From Arachis hypogaea (taxonomy: Eukaryota; Streptophyta; Magnoliopsida; Fabales; Fabaceae), in contig NC_092041.1 in assembly GCF_003086295.3 (NCBI RefSeq), positions 94,451,827-94,515,826 on the forward strand: DNA of 64,000 bases. Direction: 5' to 3'. Positions within the stretch are counted from its first letter, which is position 1. Every line of letters begins with the position of its first letter. The notes under the pieces were generated by a model. The model was not told the origin of the DNA. It worked only from the letters and a program-made list of their open reading frames with translations, and did no database searches. The translations under genes and the position numbers were made by a program. This document shows, one piece after another, positions 1 through 10,249 of this stretch.

Positions 1-3000
1 GCGATTGCCAGCAGTAGTCATAGAGGTAACATGGAATCCTTCTTTCCACTTCTTGTTTATCCATTTAAAAGGAAATGATTCGCTAACTTTATATGACTGC
101 TGTGTGTAGGGAGTCCCTGCAAAGCAACGATCAACTATGAGATATTAAAATAACTCATCATCTACTTCAATATCAACAACTATCTCAACTCAGAAGCTAA
201 ATAAGGCAAAAGAAAAGCAATTTTGCTGATAAAATATTCTGATATGTTCTTTTGTTAACTTCTATAACAAAATAAGTTGTTTCAAAGGAAATATTGTTAG
301 AATCCAAGATCGCATATACAAGCTGAAGTTTAAACCGGTTCTGAAAATGACCAAGGTCAGCATTTTATGTTGTGCACTTGGAAATTTGACATGCTTTCTC
401 AGACGCAAATTAAATAGCATTGCAACAATAATATGCTAACAAACTAATTAGAATCTAGATAAAAGACCAATACTTAAAAGGTACAGAAAAAGGACATAAA
501 TTACATAAAATCAGTAAGGAAAAAAGGTAAAAAGGAGGGTGGAAAATGATGAATCAGTGATAACTTGATCAAAAAATAATAATGGTCTCTATAATTCAAC
601 CCCGTGTCTTTTCTATACAAGTTAATAAAAAGTGTAAAAGAATTGAGTAGTGGAGTAGCTCAAATTAAAACATCATATAAAATGTAAGACTAAAACCTTT
701 GGACATGACAACCAAAGAACTTCCATTAACTGCACCAGCTATTGAACTGATATAGTAATTTTTCTCCCATTGCTCCATAATCCAATCCTGAGAGATCATC
801 AAAACATCAATCATTGCACTAATACATATTTGCTAAACAGAATGAAAGTTATAAACCTGAGAAGAAAGAAATATACCTTATGGAGGAAGGCTGGTGACAA
901 CTCATATACCTGAGAAGAAAAACCCGTTCCTGCATCCATAATTAGGGCCCACAGATTCGCTGAAGAGGCAACACAGCTTATATACAACCCATCCTCAATA
1001 CCCTTGTCCACATGCTGCCGGAGCCTAGTGTCTGCTACATTATAGTGATATCTGCGACCAAAGATGTTATTTAAGAAAAGGCCGAAATGCTTAATGCATA
1101 TAATAAGCAATCAAGTTTATGCATGCATAGTCCTTTCAAGACAGTGCATCAAGCACTAGAAATTACAAAGAATTCTTACTTTGTTTGAATGACCATTACA
1201 TATGATAACTACAATTGCATCAAAAGGATTTGAGAAAGATTGCAAGTGCCATTACAAATTCGCAATCACATAAATCAAAAACAGCTTTTACAAGTACAAA
1301 GAAGATTTAATCGTTTTTTTTTATAAAATCATATTAACTTATGATTATGAGAATCCCGAGCAGGGGGGACTTTTGAATCTATTTTTATAAAATTTGCTTA
1401 CGATTATTATTGTTAAACAAGAGGCTTATAGAATTTTCTGATAACCATATTAGGTTAGACTTCTATGCTGTCTTAAGAAATGATAACTTGGTATGTCCTT
1501 ACTTTTCCTATCCTTCTGTTTTATTTTTGTTTTGGAGGAGGTGAACATTAGCAATGCCACTGCTTCCCATTATCAGGTAAAGCAGGACATTTAGCAAGAT
1601 TCACAAAGGAATTTGAGCCTCAACATGCTCAATATAAGGCTGACTTGCTGTGGCTTTGCATATCAGTTACAATATACATCAACATTTGGGAGAAGACTGC
1701 AGCCAATAGTCAGGAAAGCTAGAAATACTATGAGCAACAAACATATACTTTTCCGTGTTAAAAGAAGGAGCAACTCAATTATTGAGCAAAAGCACTCATC
1801 TGCTCCACCATTTGTGGGGAAAAAGAATCATGTTCAGCAAATGATATAGAACGTATTATCAACAATTTGCAAGACTGAGGAGGGTATATTGATTACCTCT
1901 GCTTCATGGGACGGCGTGCATTATACACTGATATCCACTGCGTTGCAGGACTACCTAGTCGTACTTTCTTCTTAGGCTGCTCATCTTCTTCCAGATTTAT
2001 AAGCATCCTTCCTCGTTTTTGACCGACCTATTTATATTAAGGGTTTGGCGTTTAGGCACAGAAATTAGTAAACAAAATAAAATATATATATATATATAAT
2101 AATTTAGCAAAGTAAAAGAATAGAAACTATCAAAAGACAACCTTAAGAGCACCATCAATTCGGATAGGTCTCAATGGAGTGCATGGTTCAATTAAGCTAT
2201 CAAAAAGTGATATAAGCTTGGAATAATTTGGCTCCTCATCGAATCTCATGTTCGTAACAGCCTCAAGGAACTGTTTAAATGGAGGAGGACAAAAGCAGCA
2301 CATCAACTCGGGAGAAGTGGCCATCTTTTTCTTACAAACAAGAAAGCTTTTATTGTCACCCTGCAAATTAAGGGGAAAGATAAATAGATTATATATCATG
2401 TAAAACTTCTAAACAGGAAACAAGAAATAAAGATAGAGCGAAAAAATGCACCTGATAACCCTGCCATGGTAGTCTCCCTTTTATGAGAAATATTAACGTG
2501 TATGCAAGGGACTCAAGATCATCCCTTCGGCTTCCAGTCCTACCTAAATGTGCATGTACACTTGCATACCTTATTGTTCCCCTGAAGGAATAGGATATTA
2601 TCAACACTGAGAAGAATAATATAATCATGCGAAATTCACAACATTCAAACATTGACGAACCTAAATATATCAGGTCTCTGATCATAATCAACATGTAGAC
2701 CAGACGATGCATCCTTCCATCTCGATGCTGAAGACATTACAAGATACAAACATTATTATAAATACCATATAGCCAATGTAAATAAAAGCTAGGAAAAATG
2801 TTCCAGCATAAAGTAAAACTGAAGCCATCTGATTTTGAAGGAAGACATACCCAAACCAAGATCAATGAGATATAACTTCTTATCATCAGCCGTTCCCGGT
2901 TGACCAAGCAAAAAGTTTTCTGGTTACATCTCCATGCACAAAGCTGATTCAAATAAATGAGACTCGTTTAAAAAAAATCAATTTAGGCTTGATAAGACTT

Positions 3001-4591
3001 AAAAAACCAACTTTTACCCTTTTAAATGGAGCTTCTCAAGGATTGATATTGCCTCCACTGCAATGCAAGCAACCATACTTGGTGACATCCTGTCCAGATG
3101 CTGAAGGGTTAGTGGGACCAAAATGGAAATGGAAAGTGTTAATAAATTAACCTAATAAGGTAACTAAGGGAGAATTCAAATCTCACGATTGGCCAAGAGA
3201 GTTCCATACATCCCAAAGACTGGGCCCAAGCATGTCCATGACCTGAAATATTTTATTTCCCTTTAGACAACAGATAGAAAATCAACATATGCTGATGTGA
3301 CGTTTTGAACCATGTCTCACCAGAATATAAAAATCTCCTTGTCTACCCTTGTAATGAACCCAGGGAATGCCATAACAACCATTCAGAGTACTGCTCAATA
3401 CCAAAAATACCGAGAGAATTAGCTAGTGTCTTGAGAAATGTCCCTTCATAAGCGTGTTTAGAAAAGAGGACAGATAACTTACCTGTAGACTTGCCATTCA
3501 TAAGGAGGCCCATAATTGCAGCCTTTACTGTTTCTGTGCTCAAACTTTAATGCAACCTGTAAACAGAGTTAAATAGTTATATAATGAAAACATGCCAATG
3601 TATCATCCCATGTAGGATTTATTAGTATTTCAGTAAATCCTTAAAAAGAGATTGAATTTTTAACATCACCTCAATTGCATCAGGACCAGTTCGATCAGAA
3701 CCACCACTCATCCTTCTGCCAACATAAACTTGGCCAAAACCACCCTTACCCAATTTCCTTTCTATCTTGTAAACAGGAGAGTTACCAACTTGTACCTGTA
3801 TCACCAAAAGAATAACCAACTCATGAGGTAACAAGAAATTAAGAACAAACCTTCACTGCATGCTTGAATAAGCATGACAAGGACCAGTATAAAAATATAT
3901 AATAAATTTTGTTCTAAAAATATCAAAATTCTACAACTATCTCATATTTCCGAAACAAAACAATAAACATCAGTTTAAGACATTAACAAAAACAGAAAAG
4001 CCTGTAATAAATGCATTAAATAAACAATTATTATATTCAGCAAATCTAAGAAGCTAACAAAATAAGCCATCATTACCAGATAACTGCATCATAAAATCAT
4101 CCAAAATAAACTAAATATATTTGGAAATTTAGTAAATCAGTATTAAAAGAGACAATATCCAAAATGGGAGATACCCTCTCAGGGACAGGGGTGGTGCTTG
4201 CTTCTTCCTCAGCTCCTCCAGCCACCTTGTCTGCACTTCCACCCTCCATCACAATATTATTATTGGCCACTACCTCTACCTGATTGTAAACAGGTTCGGG
4301 AGCCCTTAAACCAACAGGTTCTGGAAGGGCTTCACAAGGTTCAGGGTCTAGATCAATCAATCTTGCTCCACGGCCTCTACCAGCTGCAGTTCGCCTTGTG
4401 GGTACAGCTGGTGATGGCCCTTTGCCTACAGCTGTAGCATTACCCCCTCTTCCTCTTCCACCTCCAACTCTCCTCCTAGTTCTGTTCTGAGCAGGTTGTA
4501 CCCAATTTTCTCCTTGATCAACGGGTAGTGGACCAGGCTGAAGATCACCAAGCCGTTTCGACCTTCTAGCTCCACTTCTCAACTCTGGCAT
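1..4591 (-). CDS. MLK4: MUT9-like / CK1-type serine-threonine protein kinase (14 exons in window, 3' end outside, frameshifted)
   Basis: The product resembles plant MUT9-like (photoregulatory) kinases, which are nuclear CK1-type kinases; Arabidopsis MLK4 is my closest match from memory. Coding exons, read right to left: 4591-4175, 3795-3670, 3556-3483, 3390-3321, 3242-3187, 3089-3018, 2943-2851, 2727-2661, 2581-2452, 2360-2142, 2027-1897, 1051-877, 787-697, 116-1. All junctions are GT..AG and in phase. Exon 1 starts at [14 protein letters not shown] and encodes a basic, Gly/Arg-rich tail. Exon 2 holds the glycine loop GKGGFGQV. Exon 7 holds the catalytic loop HGDV and then DLGL (the DFG equivalent). 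Exons 11-14 encode the conserved plant C-terminal region. The ATG at 4591 is chosen over 4618 because the family begins MPELR. A 2-bp deletion near 2923 destroys the loop KPEN and leads to a stop about ten codons later. Every other exon is clean, so this is a recent null allele or a sequence error. Confidence 0.93.
2920..2930 (-). other. 2-bp deletion in kinase catalytic loop
   Basis: The minus strand reads gatgtaaccagaaaac where the family loop HGDVKPEN needs two more bases between gta and cca. Downstream of the gap the other frame reads straight on through [15 protein letters not shown] to the splice donor at 2851, so a single indel explains the break. The shifted frame meets a TGA within exon 7. 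Confidence 0.88.
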
Positions 4592-5760
4592 CGTCTCCCC
4601 ATTCAAATCATAGAACACTTCATTCGCCCCAATTCTGCAAAAGTCCTCTGCAATTAAAAAATAAATAAATAAATAAAATCAGTAGAAAAATGAGTTCCAA
4701 GCATTCACTCAGTAACCTTTTCAGTAGCAAGAAGAGAGCATGGAAGATGAACTGAAAATATCTATCTATATCTGCAGCATAATTTGAAAAAGTAGGGTGG
4801 AAAATATCTATGGAGCTTGCCACACCTTGCCCGCAGATAACAGCATAAAGAAAGTAGCATACTGAAAAGGCAGTAGATACCAAGAAAAAGGTTCTACTTT
4901 CAGCAAAATATACTCCACAATCCAACAAGAAAAGGAATGTCTCTAAAAGCATAAAATGCAACCAGTCGCTTTCAGCATTCCAAATTTAACACACAGTACT
5001 TCTTATATCACCATTTGTCGGTCAATAATTTAAACTATATTACACAAAACCAGAATAAAATACATACATAAACAGAAGCCAAACAAGTTATTAGCTTCAA
5101 GTTTCACCATCTAAACAGATTACACACAACTCCAAACCTACAAATTTTCGCCGATTGCTTCGACTAAACCAAACAACACAAAAACGAACCTAAAACAAAT
5201 AAAAATAAAAAGTTCCTTTTTTTTTTCCTTTCAAAAACAGATTGAGTACTCCATGAAGAAAACCAATCGTGAACCGATCATGAAAACAATATTTTTCAAA
5301 AAAATATCCACACGCAAAAAAAGAAAAAAGTTAAACAAAATCACAAAACCGACCATCAAGTTTGCTCAACACTATCACCAGTCACGAAACGATCAAAGAA
5401 GAATTTTTCCATAAAATAAATAAATGTTAAATGAACAATCCAAACGTTTAAAAAAAATTGAAAAACTAAAAACTAAAAAACTCACAGATCGATCCGGTAA
5501 GCTGCAAAAAGAAGAGGATCGGGTGGCGATTCACGAACAAAAGGGAGAAGAGAGCGATCGAAGTGGGATCGCGAAAGAATCAGTGAAGGAAACGCGAGGA
5601 ATGCGGAATGCAAGGCAGTGAAAAAGGCAAAGGACAACAACAATAAGAAGAAGCTATTGTATTAACATAACAATCATCGTCACCAAAATCGAAGATGAAT
5701 TTGTTTAGGGTTCGCAAGAGAAGAAGAAGAAGAAGAGAGGTTAGAGAGTATGGTATTATT
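4592..5760 (-). promoter_or_regulatory. 5' leader with leader intron, and promoter-proximal region of the kinase gene
   Basis: On the minus strand a good acceptor (ttttgcag, exon resuming at 4634) lies 43 bases before the ATG. A candidate donor (GTGAGT) follows 5486, giving a leader intron of about 850 bp. The upstream exon, about 5486-5720, is pyrimidine-rich with a cttctt run, typical of plant leaders. It carries a telo-box-like AACCCTAAA at about 5703-5712, a motif often found in promoters of housekeeping genes. The start site itself cannot be fixed from the sequence. Confidence 0.5.
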
Positions 5761-5849
5761 ATTAGGTGGAAGATGATAGATAGAGAAGATATGGGGTTAC
5801 CCCTCTTTGGTTTTTGTTGTTGATGTATTGTTCCTGCTTCTTCCTTCTT

Positions 5850-6443
5850 TTCTTTTTTTTTTTTTCTCTTTTTTGGTGCCTAGAAAAATATTAATATTAA
5901 TACTTTAATATAGTCACCAAAAAAAAAAATACTTTAATATTATATTAATATTAATTAATTACTTATAAAAGATGGTTTTGGGATGGAGAATGTGGCAATG
6001 GCGATTGGCTAGTGAAGTTTGTTGCTTGTTGTTTGTTGTTTGTTTGTGTTGTGGGTGTGTATTGTTGTATGTCCTATATCTGACATCTTATTTCTTTTTT
6101 ATTTATCCATGTATTTCTTATACATAATTGTGAATGAATATATAGTTACAATCGTCCCTATGTGATTTGTAACTGTTGATCTAGAAGATTTTTCTTTTTA
6201 TTAACGTTGAATTGTTGATCCAAAAGAATAAAATCTTACAAAATTACAAAAATATATGTATATAAAAAAATTAATCTTTATATATTTATATACATCATTA
6301 TTTAATATATTTTTTATGTATATTTTATAAAATAATTGGTTTAATGACTAATATTTTATAAAGCATGGTCATAAAAATTAATGCAAGTATATTTGGATAA
6401 GATCTTTTTATTTAACGTGTTTTTTTTTTACTTATATAACGTG

Positions 6444-6504
<61 letters not shown>

Positions 6505-6950
6505 CGCGCGCGTGGGGTGTGTTTTTTATTTTTTTAATATTTTAATTATTCTATTTTTATCTTAAAATATTTAAAATGACATTAATATTATTCTACTATT
6601 AAATTTCTCATTAACAATTAACAGAATTAATGTATTATATATTACTAATAATATTTTTATTAAAAATATACTTGTTCAGTCTCTTTTCTCCTATTTTCAC
6701 CTTCTCAACCATCTCAAATTCTATTCATCTATTTCTTTCTTCCTCTTTCTTTTACACTATTAATTTTTTAAAAGAAGTTTGAGTCGAAAAATAGAATTTA
6801 GAATTATTGAGAGGATAAATGTGAGAAAATGGGATTTGCTCTAATGAAAAACCAGAGACAAAATATTTGTAAATGGATAAGAGGATTGAAATTTCTTGAT
6901 GGTTACGTCTCTAACTTGAGCACGTGTGCAAATGTCTCATAGGGTAGGCT
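5850..6950. other. AT-rich intergenic spacer
   Basis: There is no coding signal here. The stretch is A/T-rich with homopolymer runs and one long dinucleotide tract, listed separately. Confidence 0.6.
6446..6515. repeat. (TA)n microsatellite followed by (GC)n
   Basis: About 27 TA units are directly followed by tgtgcgcgcgcg. Both blocks alternate purine and pyrimidine. Confidence 0.95.
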
Positions 6951-7384
6951 TGTTGGATTGAAGAGTCATGATTGTCACGTTTTCATGAAGTCTTTGCTTC
7001 CTGTCGCGTTCAGAGAACTTACAACCAACATCTGGAAATCCCTTATAGAAATAAGTGAGTTCTTTAAGGAGTTATATATCACGAAACTTAGCATTAATGA
7101 TCTCACAATCATGGACAACAATATTCTCATCATACTTTGTAAGTTAGAGAGGATATTCTTTCTATTCTCTTTTGACATTATGGAACACTTAACAATCCAC
7201 CTACTATACGAAGTAATACCATGTGGGCCGGTCTAATTTAAGTGGATGTACCCATTCGAGAGGATGATTGGTTCATTCAAACACACTGTGAAGAACAAAG
7301 CTCAGATTGAGGGCAGCACTTGCGAAGCATTCTTACTTAAGAAAACATCCGCATTTTACTCATTCTATTTTCTGCTATGTTGAG
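6951..7384 (+). pseudogene. CACTA TNP2-type protein, DUF4218 part
   Basis: One frame reads KSHDCHVFMKSLLPVAFRE, then ILCKLERIF and MEHLTIHLLYE, then WMYPFERMI and KNKAQIEGS. These are hallmark strings of the DUF4218 domain in plant En/Spm transposase genes. A TAA at about 7234 interrupts the frame between two conserved blocks, and it ends at a TGA at about 7380. The DDE core that should lie upstream is missing. Confidence 0.85.
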
Positions 7385-7784
7385 TCACATAGAATAAGGG
7401 TTGGAAGGAATGATGAGAGGGAAGAATCCTCGTACTGTAAAACAATATATCCAATCTTTGCTCTGAAAGGAGTTGCAATGGGTGCGAGCAGTGACTATTG
7501 GTAAGAAAATCGATGCCACACATTTATATGTGTTGCTTAACTGTGACCAGATTTTACCCTACCTCATATGACTTTTTTAAGTCTTCATACATATTACAAT
7601 CAGAAAGATACTAACTTCTTAATCTAATCAAAATCTGTTTATCCTATTCTATCATATAGGTTATTCCAAGAGACAAATCCAAATACTTCATTAACCAATT
7701 TTTCATATTGGTTCAGAAAATACGTTAGCTTGCATCTAGCTGACATAACAGATTAAAAACTAGTTGCACTTAGTTTGAGCAAAA

Positions 7785-8414
7785 TGAATGAGGGTACTAA
7801 CTACCTGATATACAATGTTAATGGATATCAGTTCCATTCTTTACAGTGGTCGACTGAAAAGAAAATAGATAACACTAGAGTTTGAGTTCGTGTGGATTCA
7901 AATGGTGGTCATTCTAATTGGTTTGGTGTATTGCGCAACATAATTCAATTAGAGTGTTTCTATCGCACTACGTATAAGGTATGCGTGTTTAAATGTGAAT
8001 GGTAAGATTCAAGTTCGCGACAAGGAACACGAAAGCACAAGAACTACGATATCCAATATCACTGAAGTTACTATAACCAGAAAATATAGGTACTGCGATC
8101 CTTTTAGTTTATCTCAAAATGCACGACAGGTATACTATTTGTTTTATCCAGGTTCATGTAAGTCTAGTTGGGTGGTTGTGGTTAAAACTAAGCTAAGAGG
8201 CTGCATTGAGTCTAATGATGAGACAGAGGGTCAAGAGCCTTACCAGATTGACGACCTAACTCCTTCGAAAGTGGTGCTTGATACCGGTGATATGGATGAT
8301 GACATCGTTGACCTTGGTATAGATGACGATGCACTACCACTAGAGGACAATGATCTTCAACAAGAAGATGGGGTCGATGGCAACGAAGAAGAGAAAGACA
8401 AGTTCGATAATTAG
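7785..8414 (+). pseudogene. CACTA TNP2-type protein, DUF4216 part and acidic tail
   Basis: The segment shows NYLIYNVNGYQFHS, then NWFGVLRNIIQLE, CVFKCEW and DPFSLSQNARQVYYLFYPG, the DUF4216 signature that follows DUF4218 in these proteins. Stops and at least one frame change near 7990 break the first half. From 7995 a 139-codon frame is open and ends in a strongly acidic tail (DMDDDIVDLGIDDDALPL), as in intact relatives. Confidence 0.82.
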
Positions 8415-8689
8415 GAAACTACATTCGAAGAGGATGATGGTGAACAAGTGGAAGAAAATGATGAATTTAAATAGGGTTAATATAAATATAGTTCTACCAT
8501 ATTTATTTTTTTTCCAAACTTTGAGAAGAATGTAGTATATATTAGCATTGTTTCAGATATTTCAATTACCATCATTCTGTATTTTTAATTTGTATATCTG
8601 ATATTTCACATCAGATTTAAAGCACTATTTCAATTATTAATTATTAGGGTACATTATAGATGGATAGAAAAAGATTATTAAAAAAATAA

Positions 8690-9056
8690 AAAACTACCGT
8701 CAAAATTACCGATGGTAATAGCCCAGCCAATTTTCCAAAAAAAATGTTAAAAAGATATTTTCATCGGCATTACTGTCGGATTCATCCGTCGGTAAGATGG
8801 CATGAAGCCGTATATGATGGCGCCAATGTTACTATCGGAAAATTTCTGATGGTAACATTCAACAGATTTCATTTTCTTGATAACCATATTCTGCCACTAA
8901 ATTTGTCGCAAATTACCATCGAATGTATGAATTCGATGGTAATTTTGTTACCAGCGAGGTTTATTCCGTCGGATAAATACCGACACAAAATTTGGTAAAC
9001 ATTGTACCATTGGATTTTATTAAAATTTTCGACGGTGTTTATGATGGTACTTGACA
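8690..9056 (+). repeat. CACTA 3' subterminal repeat zone
   Basis: Short motifs of the type ccgatggtaat, ccgtcggtaa and tcgatggtaat recur in both orientations over about 370 bases just inside the terminus. In CACTA elements such arrays bind the DNA-binding transposase subunit. That role is family knowledge here, not something shown by this sequence. Confidence 0.7.
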
Positions 9057-9070
9057 TTTTTCTTGTAGTG

Positions 9071-10200
9071 TTTTAAAAAGTATAAGCACGTCTTCAAAAA
9101 ATTTTACCAAACCAAATCTAAGTACAATCATCCTTCAACCGCTATTGTCAATTTGCCCTATCTTCTTTGTCTGCCTCTTTTCTCCACCTTAGCATCGTCT
9201 TTCCTCCTCCGCTCTATACCTTGCCCTCACCTTCCTCTTCTTCTATGATGTCGTCTCTACCATACTTTCATTGCTAACATTGCACTATCAACAACTGCCC
9301 CTTCTTCGTTATAGATTTGCCATCATTAAGCAAAAGAATATGTAATGGGATTCTTGCAGGAAGGGAATGAACTAGCTATGGATTAAACCTATCTCAATTG
9401 AAAATGGCTTAGCTTCACTTGGCCTCGTTTCCATCCTCTTTTTCTCTCTTGTCGATTTATGTCGATAAAAAAATTAATTATTGTGTTGTTGTTGCTGTTG
9501 TTACTATATAGGTAGAGCGAAAAAACAATGAGTGTTAGGTGAAGGGAGATGTGATAGTGAAAATAAGGGTGAAGGAAGATATGATATGACAATGATAATG
9601 TCAATGAGGATGAGTTATACACTAAGGTGACTTGAGGAGATAAAAAGAAATGGGTGAAGGAGAGAGTAATGGTGGTGATTTGGAGAAAGGAAGAGAAAAA
9701 TGATGATGATGATAATGATGATGATGATGTGAAGGACGTAAAGGCAGTGAAATATGAAGTGGTGGTAGCAATGACGATGATAACACCAATGATGTATGAA
9801 GGATGAGGAGATAATGATGGTGGTGATGTTAAGTATGGAGTTTGGTTAGGTTTGGGAGAAACAAAAAGAAGGATGGTTTGGAGATGATGATGATGATGAC
9901 CTATTAGAGGAGGACAAAATTGAAAGAACAAGTTTTGACTATTTAAAAATAAATAACAATAGTAAAGTTGAAATATTTTTAAAACATTAGGAAAGAAATT
10001 GAAACAAATTAAATATTAAGGATATTTCTAAAATTTTATGAAAAATTTTAGAAAAAAAATATACTATAACGTTAAATGTTTGTTTAAGAGTACATTATTA
10101 TTTCTATCAATAAAAATTTTAAAATTAACATTTTTTCTCATAAATTAATAGAATTAATTTTGTATCTATGGAAAATAGTGTTAGTAAAAATAAATAACAA
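9071..10200. repeat. Intergenic spacer with ATG/GAT-rich low-complexity tract
   Basis: The tract at about 9590-9900 is built of imperfect gatgat / gaaggag triplets, on the minus strand Ser/Thr/His-rich. The 180-codon minus frame across it is a by-product of composition. The rest is A/T-rich without recognisable genes. Confidence 0.6.
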
Positions 10201-10249
10201 TCGATCCATCCCTTAGGCTCACGAGGACGAACCGCTCTAATACCACTAA
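10201..10249 (-). mobile_element. Remnant internal region and primer binding site of an LTR element
   Basis: On the minus strand, five bases after the LTR end, TGGTATTAGAGCGG (10244-10231) matches, with one change, the usual site complementary to initiator-methionine tRNA (TGGTATCAGAGC). About 30 further bases of leader are present before unrelated A/T-rich DNA begins at about 10200. The rest of the element is therefore lost. Confidence 0.75.

Larger units (their letters stand above)
6950..9070 (+). mobile_element. CACTA (En/Spm) transposon remnant, 3' part
   Basis: The segment contains two domains of CACTA TNP2-type proteins (DUF4218, then DUF4216), an acidic tail, a subterminal zone rich in short repeats, and a terminus. 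That terminus, read from the right, is CACTACAAGAAAAA (9070-9057), the classic CACTA end. I found no matching left end, so the element is 5'-truncated or its left end has decayed. Confidence 0.85.

Noticed and set aside
3018..3095. Apparent second 2-bp deletion in the kinase gene (GQ.MSPSM)
   Set aside because: Placing the acceptor at ggacag|gatg (exon from 3089) makes the frame continuous with the previous exon ending at 3187, so no frameshift is needed.
4198..4437. Plus-strand reading frame over kinase exon 1
   Set aside because: It mirrors the Gly/Arg-rich exon on the other strand and has no features of its own.
9389..9931. 180-codon minus-strand frame, Ser/Thr/His-rich
   Set aside because: Built from gatgat/gaagga triplets; low complexity, no domain, no splice or start context.
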